From the NCBI GenBank assembly GCA_008690995.1, contig VRMN01000002.1:2294001-2358000 (forward strand): 64,000 nt of DNA, read 5' to 3'. Made by a program: the position numbers and the translations under genes. The notes under the pieces are model-generated. The model had not been told where the DNA came from and searched no databases. It saw only the letters and a list, made by a program, of their open reading frames with translations. Position 1 is the first letter of the stretch. Each line of letters opens with the position of its first letter. Source of the DNA: Porphyridium purpureum (Eukaryota > Rhodophyta > Bangiophyceae > Porphyridiales > Porphyridiaceae). This document shows, one piece after another, positions 57,794 to 64,000 of the stretch.

Positions 57794-59364
57794 AGCTGCT
57801 GAGACTTGAGAGACGAGATGAAAAAAAGCGCCTTGAAAGTGTCCGAACACCAGGGTATTTGGAATATGATTTCGTTTCTTGTGAGCGTAGGATGCGGGAA
57901 CGAGCGTCCCGATCCGTTCCCGGTGCACAACAAGGGCACTGACCCGTGCTGTGTCCACCGCCAGGCTCCCGCAAGGCAGAGGATTGATATAACTCCAGTT
58001 TCAACTCTGCAAGAAGCCAACTGTATAGTATCGACACCATCAACTTCTTCGCTGCTCTTCGCCAATTCGCCGCACCTTTCGCGTGTGTGCTCTCTATGTA
58101 GGTCGCCAATTTTGGCGAAAGGTGACAGCGTTCCCTAGGGCCTTGTCAGATGCAAAGTCGTTGGCGAGTTTTGATGTGTACTCAGTGTACACGTGCGCGC
58201 TTTCCGACAGAAAGACCGCGTCTGTTCTAGCCACCGAGTACGAAATTGAAGAGTCAAGTGGCGGCGGATGGCGGCGACCACGAGCACCGTGATGGCGGGA
58301 GAGATAGGGGCAGTATGGATTGGCCCATCGTTAAAGAGCGGGCCCTTATTCCTGGAAGGGTGAACTGCGGGCGTCCTACTCTCTTGATCTGACGACTCGC
58401 GGCGCCAACAACTGAAGCCGTTGGCCTTGAAGTCGACCTGGACGCCCGCTGTCGGCCGTGCGCCGAAATTTCTTGCCGAATGCTCGTTGGCGAAGACTGC
58501 GTCGATGCACGTTGGCTATTGGAGCCTTTAGCGGACCAGCGTAGAAGAGATCCTCCCAGATAGGCCGGTCTCAAATCTCGAACAATGAACGGTTCGACAA
58601 AGTGTTCGAGAAATTACTACCGTGCGAATAGTGCCTCCACTTCCGGATCCAATGTGTTCGCGTTCCTGGATCAGGACTCCCAGCCACCATTGTGGACGTA
58701 CAAGTGTTTGATGGCGCGTCAGGCCAATCGAGAACGGGATGTGGTCCTACTGCGAATCACTGACCAGATATATTAATCGATTCACGTCCAGGAGACACTA
58801 GAAACCATTTAGAATTGTGATTCCCAAAGCCAATCATCTGGAATACGAAGACAGCGAAAATGATGAACAGCCGCCGACAGTGTGTGCTACATTGAGGCGC
58901 CGCAGGCATCGATGCAAATTACCCGCGAGGCATTACCATCGTGTGATCAAATTGATTGGGGTGCTTTCGAGACAAGACAGCTTCCGCCCTCTTTCGTCAA
59001 GCACCCAGCCAGCCAGTACGATGATCGCGGGATCCACTCGCGCGCAATCGCCTGCCGTCCTATCAAATCGTTATGTTTTTATTTTTTTATGCGAAAATGC
59101 CGAGCGGCTCAGGCGACCCGCGATAGCGTGCGGGCTCCGCAGATGCAGATCCGTAGCGGAAATCGTCAATGGCACGCACCTGGAAGTACCATCACATCAC
59201 AGACCAAACAAATTACTATGCCGCAGAGTGCCCGAATTCGTTTTCCGGCGCTGCTAGGCTCTGCGGGAAGCAATACGATGCGGCAGTGTCAGAGATGGAG
59301 CATATCGACGACACACGATGAACTGCTTTGAGACCGGCAATTGGCGAATTTGCGCGCCTCGAAA
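57794..59364 (+). other. Upstream region with exon-like plus-strand pieces
   Basis: 1.57 kb between the VWA-like gene start and the ATG at 59365. Plus-strand pieces look coding but are not in one frame: MAATTSTVMAGEIGAVWIGP at 58269, VGLEVDLDARCRPCAEISCR near 58420, SNVFAFLDQDSQPPLWTYKC near 58649, and YYAAECPNSFSGAARLCG near 59213. They could be 5' exons of the gene ending at 59961, or decay of its 5' part. I could not place GT-AG junctions with confidence. Confidence 0.3.
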
Positions 59365-59961
59365 ATGAGAGTCGACAAAGTACAGCGCATCCTGAAACTT
59401 TACCACCCTGGCGACATTTGTCGCCCAATGCATTATGCCCAGATCTTGGAATTGCTGTCACGGTGTCCTCTTCAAGAGCATGTGCTTGGACAAGGGAATG
59501 ACCGTGCCGCATCGATTCGCGTAGCTCAACACCCGGCCTATAAGGATGAACGCAACATGTGGTTTGCAGCCGTTCGATACGAGAGCACAGAATGCATATT
59601 TTCTTATCGCCTTTGTATGAGAGCAAACAAAGAGAGCGGAACATGGAAAATCTTCCATGATGCTGCCAAGCGTGAGCTGGATGTCGCCGGTGTATTGAAA
59701 AAAATGAAGGCGGTCGAGTCAACCTTTGAGCGAGAAAATCCTGGACAACAGCTCTCGTTTCATTTCGACAAGCTCCTGCAAAACTTTTGCGATCGCAAGC
59801 ATATCCTTTTTGGAAGCATGCTGCAGCTTCTAGCTCTCGTTGAACGCGATGCCGGGCTGCATTGGCGTATACGGTCTCACGAACCCACCGTCGAACTATT
59901 GTCTTTTGCTGTCGAGGATGTAAAGAGAACTTTCAAATCCTCGCGACGAGCTCGACGATGA
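59365..59961 (+). CDS. Unknown protein, possibly the last exon of a longer gene; LTR-derived tail
   Basis: 198 residues from ATG 59365 (MRVDKVQRILKLYHPGDICR). Mostly helical, with regularly spaced aromatic and charged residues (FERENPGQQLSFHFDKLLQN, HILFGSMLQLLALVERDAG). No motif I recognise. Exon-like pieces upstream suggest it may be the 3' part of a longer gene. The last residues, VKRTFKSSRRARR, come from solo LTR copy 2, which starts at 59919. The VWA-like gene on the other strand ends in nearly the same tail. Whether the protein is made is unknown. Confidence 0.45.
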   Translation: MRVDKVQRILKLYHPGDICRPMHYAQILELLSRCPLQEHVLGQGNDRAASIRVAQHPAYKDERNMWFAAVRYESTECIFSYRLCMRANKESGTWKIFHDAAKRELDVAGVLKKMKAVESTFERENPGQQLSFHFDKLLQNFCDRKHILFGSMLQLLALVERDAGLHWRIRSHEPTVELLSFAVEDVKRTFKSSRRARR

Positions 59962-60289
59962 CCCATGGGGCGCCATGCTTGAGCCCGCGATGGCCCGAGG
60001 GGTCGTCGCCAATGGGGGCGTCAAAGCAACGACCGGTATGCGCAGCGGACCACCACGTGCGCGCGCTGTGTGAGCCCCAGCCCACCTCGGTCCGGGGGCG
60101 CGTGGCTGAGATATAAAAGTGGCGCCCATGTCCTTGGAGCGGCGCCTGTCTAGACTCAGAGGTAGAGATGAATAGGTTTTGACGTGTAAAGACAGCCTTG
60201 GCATCAGGAAGTCAATGTCTCTCGGTAAGGTGACGACACGTACCATGACATTCGTCAACGCTCATGCCCCCGGTCATAATCCTACTTCA
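59919..60289 (+). mobile_element. Solo LTR, copy 2
   Basis: 371 bp, beginning TGTAAAGAG and ending CTACTTCA (TG...CA). It is flanked by GAGGA and GAGAA, a 5-bp target-site duplication with one mismatch. A TATA-like GAGATATAAAAGTGG lies at 60107. Same family as copy 1 at 55053-55422, in the opposite orientation. No internal retroelement genes adjoin it, so it is a solo LTR. Mutated duplication and divergence from copy 1 suggest moderate age. Family not identifiable from the LTR alone. Confidence 0.7.
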
Positions 60290-60327
60290 GAGAAAGGACA
60301 TCATTTTGCGATCATGCAGCAGGATCG

Positions 60328-60753
60328 TCAAAAAGTGCTGCGTCGTGATTCTTGCCGCTGGTGTGAATGCGCGGGCGCGCGCGCGCGCGGCGGACATTGC
60401 GTGCCGACCAACGCTGTGCACGCACGCTTCGTGCTGCTGCGTCCCGTCATCGAATAGGTCCGAAGCGATTGGCGCAACCGCACGGAAAATCGCTCGACAC
60501 ACTCAGATGCCCGCTTGTGCGGCACAAAGCGCTGCGCGACAAGTACCAAAGGCACCTGCTTTGCGCCGTCAATGCGGTTGAGCAGCAGCTCGCGCTCATG
60601 CTCCCGTGTCTGCGTCATCGCACTCCACCTCACGAACACCTGGGGGTGCAACAGCACGCCGCGCGACACGTGAAGCAATGTGTACCGCGTCTGAACGTTG
60701 CGTCGTGCGTAGATGCCAAGAACGCGCACGTCAACGGCGCCATGCTGAAGCAT
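60328..60753 (-). CDS. Possible Myb/SANT-like small protein
   Basis: 141 residues from ATG 60753. The part TREHERELLLNRIDG, VPLVLVAQRFVPHK, RASECVERFSVRLRQ has the three-helix spacing of a SANT/Myb repeat (first Trp as FVRWSAMTQ, later Trp replaced). The C-terminus runs over a (GC)n stretch and is Arg/Ala-rich, possibly not coding. Could be a fragment of a larger gene. Antisense frames overlap it. Low confidence. Confidence 0.3.
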   Translation of the reverse strand: MLQHGAVDVRVLGIYARRNVQTRYTLLHVSRGVLLHPQVFVRWSAMTQTREHERELLLNRIDGAKQVPLVLVAQRFVPHKRASECVERFSVRLRQSLRTYSMTGRSSTKRACTALVGTQCPPRARAPAHSHQRQESRRSTF

Positions 60754-61055
60754 TTACGCGCCCCACTAATTTGTGGTCTCGCGACGCCCCATTGTAGCGA
60801 CGGCTGGACATGTTTGCTCGCCATGTCACTGACGCGCTGATGCTCTGTCGAGCGCCCGCGCATGTTGATGCCGCCTCGTAAGTGGCGACCTGGGCTGGGC
60901 GCTTGCGTCTCTCAGAAAGCAGGGCGCTTGTTTTGAGCTGGCGTGGGGGCAGAGGCCGGCGCGGCGGCGGTCGTCGTGGCGCTAGTGTCGCTGGTGGTGC
61001 TAGATTCAAGCCGTGCGAAGATTCTTCTGCTGGCGGCTATGTTTACGATACACGA

Positions 61056-62905
61056 ATGGACACTATGGGCAGTGACGCGCGAGGCTTAGCGGCCGATCTA
61101 CTTCGACTGCTTCAGTGCAATGATAGTGCTGCGTACGGAGCGTACGAGCAGCTTGGATCGCGTTGGTACATGTTTGCTCTGAGCGGCGCGCCGCGTATTG
61201 AGCTCGCCATCGCGCACGGTCAAAGCGACGCGTACGCTGCATCAAGCGGCATGGTTGTCAAGTGCACGAGAGGAAAGCTCGTGATACACGTATAGCCACT
61301 GGCGTCCCACGTGCGCCGTGTCCCTCTTTGTGACTTTCTGGAACGACACTGCAATATAATAGTGCATCAAGATATAGAGCGAGCTCAACTCTTTAGCAGG
61401 TATGGCAAAGCGCCAAGCACGCTCGGTGCTTGCTGAGCCGCGTGAAAGGGTCGCAATATACGGATGGCGCATCCGGGCACGTGGATTCTAGAGCGGTCGT
61501 CCCCGTAGCTTTTGCGCGCCGATGATTCGTCAGAGTGGATGTTGGAGGCACGCTTTGAGCTCGGCCTGCCGGCATCGGGTCGTACGATTGAAGGAAGAAA
61601 GGCGCACATGATCCTGTGCGAGACTGTACCGCGTCTTGTTCAGCAAAGCTTTTTGTGGCTTAGCTTGGAGAAGCAGAATGACCATCAGACCAGGCGTCAG
61701 CACAGCGCGCAGGCCGCGCATGAGCATGTGATCTGTGCGGAAGATCAAGCCGCCTTGCGAGGCATGCTGGAATCGGCTGGCCTCGTGGCTTTCGTTCCAG
61801 ATAGCGCCATCTTGCCGCGACTACATGGTGCGAGTGAGCTTCCGATGCCTTCAGCGTCTGCACTCTCCTTTTCCTCACCAGACGCGCTGCGCATCAGCAT
61901 GACGCAGCCGAGCGGCAAGACGCTGACCGGCATGAGCATTCGAAAGGGAGTGCATCTTATTGTCGCAGGTGGCGTTCACGGAAAATTGATGCTGTTGCAG
62001 GCGATTGAGCTAGGCGTTTATGGCCGTGTGCCCAGTGACGGAAGTGAGATTGTCTCATGCCTGGCTTTTGCATCCAAAATGCGCGCTGAAGATGGTCTCG
62101 CGGTGACGTCGCTCGACATGTCGCCGTTCATTTCAAACCTGCCTTTCGGGCGTGCCACAAATGACTTTTCGACTGCCGACGGATCTGGCAGTACGAGCCA
62201 AGCGGCGAGTACCGCCGAGGCGCTGGAAATTGGTTGTGACCTCTTTATCTTCGACGAGAACGCGTGCGCGAGCAACTTTATGTATCGAGATGCGGTCATG
62301 TTGGCGCTTTTAGGCAAGCACAAGGAGCCAATCACACCCTTTCTGGACCGTATCCATGTTCGTTTCGAATCGCTCGGGATCTCGAGCCTTTGGGTGGTGG
62401 GCAACTGCGGTGCGTTCTTTGATGTTGCCGATACCGTGATCGTAATGGAGACTGCTACAAAGCGTATGATGTCTCGGACGAAACGAAAAGCATATCGTGT
62501 GCGCAAGGTCGCGGTGGCGCGCAGCAGGTGAGCAGGGCCGTGCTAGACAATGACGTGGGACAATCGACCTCGCTGTTTTCGGACGGGAGGATCCTTTTGC
62601 GCTCGCCGGCAGCGGCACGTTACAAATACAGGATACGGGGCGAATCTATTGTGGCTTGGAGGAGTTTGCCATGAAGCTTCGTGCGCTCGAGCAACTCGTT
62701 GAATTGGGACAGACGCGCGTGACCGCGGATGCTGTACGATTTGTGGAGATGGCGAGCGAGCAGACCGCGCCGATGCAAGGCTTGAAGGAGCTGGTTGTGC
62801 GTGTCGAGGCTGCGCTGGGCGCGAAGGGGATTGACGCCTTGGCTCCGAGCGGGTGGAAAGGTATTGGCTTCTACTCGCGGCCGCGATCAACCGCTGGCGG
62901 CTTTT
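61056..62905 (+). pseudogene. Predicted ABC-class ATPase (PF09818-like), decayed copy
   Basis: PF09818 proteins are single-chain ABC-class ATPases of unknown role, common in bacteria. All parts are here in order. N-terminal DLLRLLQCNDSAAYGAYEQL and IELAIAHGQSDAYAAS, then in broken frames the linker with SVLAEPRERV, then a clean 61512-62531 frame with RFELGLPASGRTIEG, GLVAFVPDSAILPRL, GVHLIVAGGVHGKLMLLQAI, MRAEDGLAVTSLDMSPFISN, GSGSTSQAASTAEALEIG, LFIFDENACASNFMYRD and EPITPFLDRI, then C-terminal LRALEQLVELGQTRVTADA and AAAINRWRLL in other frames. The Walker A should be GGGYHGKSTLL but reads AGGVHGKLMLL, losing the Ser/Thr that binds Mg2+. The Walker B DED reads DEN. Stops and frame changes around 61296-61510 and after 62531 break it. 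Non-functional copy, probably of bacterial origin. Confidence 0.72.
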
Positions 62906-63606
62906 GAAAGTGTCCATCGACGCGTCCGTGAAGGACCAGACTTTGCTTCGAGGCATGTGTCTACGAAAGGCTTTAAAAAGCTTTGGACGCACGTATCTGT
63001 GTTTTCGAAAAGCCACTTCCAAGTAGCGAACCAAGCCGCACCGAGTGATCCCCGGGTTGGCCAATGAGGACCTTGCGCGACAGGCGGTTTCTGCTTTGCG
63101 CGGGAGTCGGTGACCACCGTGCACGAGCTGTCCCGCTCGCGCTATCCGCGCACTGTCAGCTGGACCCTGCGCCGTTCGCGCCGCACGGCGGGAGCCCCTT
63201 CTGCTGCCGGTAACACGTGTACGCAACGGTCCCTGTTGAACAGGCATGCCCGAGCGAACGGTGGGGATGATGTTACCCAAGGTGAGCGCCATTATGATCT
63301 GTGAGGAAAGACTGTTTTTATCCTGAATCACCTTGCTTCCTCGACCGGCATCCCACGCGTCCCATAGTGGGGAGCGGCGCTTGATACCATTGCGGCGCCG
63401 AGCCCGGCAGAGAAAGGTGAAGGCAATGTGTGCTGCGTGTGCGAGTTTGCACGTCCCGGAGAGCAACAGCACGGCAGGCCGGACGGGTTGCGACGCCGTG
63501 CAAACCGAGAGAGGGGAGTTGATACGCCGCGCTGCATGCCTCGCGCCTCCCCGCTTCACACGTCGCAGGTGCCGTGCACGTGACCTCGACACGTCAGCGC
63601 ACATTG
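62906..63606. other. Intergenic stretch
   Basis: 700 bp after the ATPase relic. A long minus-strand open frame across this part and into the relic is Arg/Ser/Ala-rich with no ATG-led family match; I regard it as antisense noise. Nothing supportable. Confidence 0.45.
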
Positions 63607-63990
63607 TTAAACAACGCGAGTGCGCGCTTTAATTAAGATCTGAGGTACAGCGCCCGTCTGGCGGAGTGTACTCCATTCCCAACGGCTGGACTGTACTTCC
63701 ATTTCTTTAAATTCAGCGCGCCGCTCGCGGTCTATCAAAACGGCGCCGTTCAAGCACACCCGCGCGTGCTCCTTCCACGTGACGGCCACAGCCTGCCAAG
63801 CTGTACTCCACGCGTCCGCGAAAATCGCGAATCCGCGCTGCTGAGTGATAAACTCAGCCCAAGTCCCGTCGAAACTCGCGGCGGCATCGAAAAACAGGCA
63901 TGTGTTGCGCGTGCAGAAAGCGCGCCGTTTTGGCGTGCTTTGCAGGAGAGAAAAATAAAAGGATGGAATACAATTATCGCGCGATTGCAT
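63607..63990 (-). CDS. Small hypothetical protein near the window edge
   Basis: 127 residues from ATG 63990, ten bases from the window end, so an upstream part may be missing. Reads CLFFDAAASFDGTWAEFITQ, FAIFADAWSTAWQAVAVTWK and RRAEFKEMEVQSSRWEW. Trp-rich, soluble, no recognisable motif. GTAC-containing words lie within its 3' half. Weak call. Confidence 0.3.
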   Translation of the reverse strand: MQSRDNCIPSFYFSLLQSTPKRRAFCTRNTCLFFDAAASFDGTWAEFITQQRGFAIFADAWSTAWQAVAVTWKEHARVCLNGAVLIDRERRAEFKEMEVQSSRWEWSTLRQTGAVPQILIKARTRVV

Positions 63991-64000
63991 ATCAGAAAGC

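Noticed and set aside
55053-60289. A single DNA transposon with long terminal inverted repeats carrying two genes
   Set aside because: Each repeat has TG...CA ends and copy 2 has its own near-perfect 5-bp duplication, which fits two independent solo LTRs better.
62543-63604. Minus-strand open frame of 353 codons
   Set aside because: Starts at GTG, lies antisense to the ATPase relic and gap, low-complexity Arg/Ser/Ala content.
1-64000. tRNA, rRNA and other structural RNA genes
   Set aside because: I looked for T-loop words (GTTCGAnTC) with matching stems and for conserved rRNA/snRNA cores and found none that hold; a covariance-model scan would be decisive.
1-64000. CRISPR arrays, bacterial operons, ribosome binding sites
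   Set aside because: No regularly spaced repeat-spacer array; gene spacing, introns and protein content are eukaryotic.

Overview
This is nuclear DNA of a eukaryote that is GC-rich, gene-dense and poor in introns. Most genes are single open frames of 1-3.9 kb, and the few introns I can support are about 85-142 bp (GT-AG). Eukaryote-only genes (GINS subunit SLD5, a HEI10/ZIP3-type meiotic E3 ligase, a DWNN/RBBP6-like factor, PPR proteins) sit beside genes of bacterial or plastid ancestry (ClpX, bacterial-type MutL, a pentapeptide lumenal protein, a radical-SAM/DUF2344 fusion, a DUF885 protein, an ABC-class ATPase relic). Two predicted plastid proteins start with a short leader carrying an early Phe (MALFF..., MTALAF...), as in primary red-algal plastids. 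A unicellular red alga of the Porphyridium type is my best guess. That is inference, not proof.

Layout. 0-16 kb: a disordered protein; mitochondrial-type ClpX; an Arg/Pro-rich unknown; a frame-broken unknown; MutL and a Nudix hydrolase diverging from one point; a three-exon HEI10-like gene converging on Nudix; a Tc1/mariner relic; a PWWP-like protein; a lumenal pentapeptide-repeat protein. 16-33 kb: a WD40-like protein, a DUF885 peptidase-like protein, decayed transposon DNA, a RING+Sel1 protein, a 4 kb stretch with minus-strand exon-like pieces, and the plastid radical-SAM protein. 33-46 kb: SLD5, a large HAD-fold phosphatase-like protein, the DWNN protein, and two neighbouring paralogous PPR genes. 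46-55 kb is accessory: a secreted BspA/DUF285-like gene cut short where a decayed Fanzor (eukaryotic TnpB) element begins, a Tpt1 with an extra N-terminal region, and a 1.39 kb Tc1-type element with 32-bp inverted ends. 55-64 kb: two copies of a ~370-bp solo LTR in opposite orientation, each sitting on the 3' end of a host gene and supplying the same C-terminal tail, followed by a pseudogene of a PF09818-type ABC-class ATPase.

How parts relate. MutL, HEI10 and SLD5 belong to repair, recombination and replication, but I see no operon-like logic beyond compact divergent and convergent pairs. A GGTACAGTG-like motif recurs in intergenic DNA near several starts and may be a core promoter element. 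Several weaker genes change frame without an obvious intron (ClpX 5' end, 7.7-8.3 kb, 25-29 kb, 58-59 kb, 61-63 kb). They are either decaying genes or places where the assembly has indels, and transcript data would separate the two. Starts were placed at ATG codons, so coordinates may differ from the longest open frames, many of which open at GTG or TTG.
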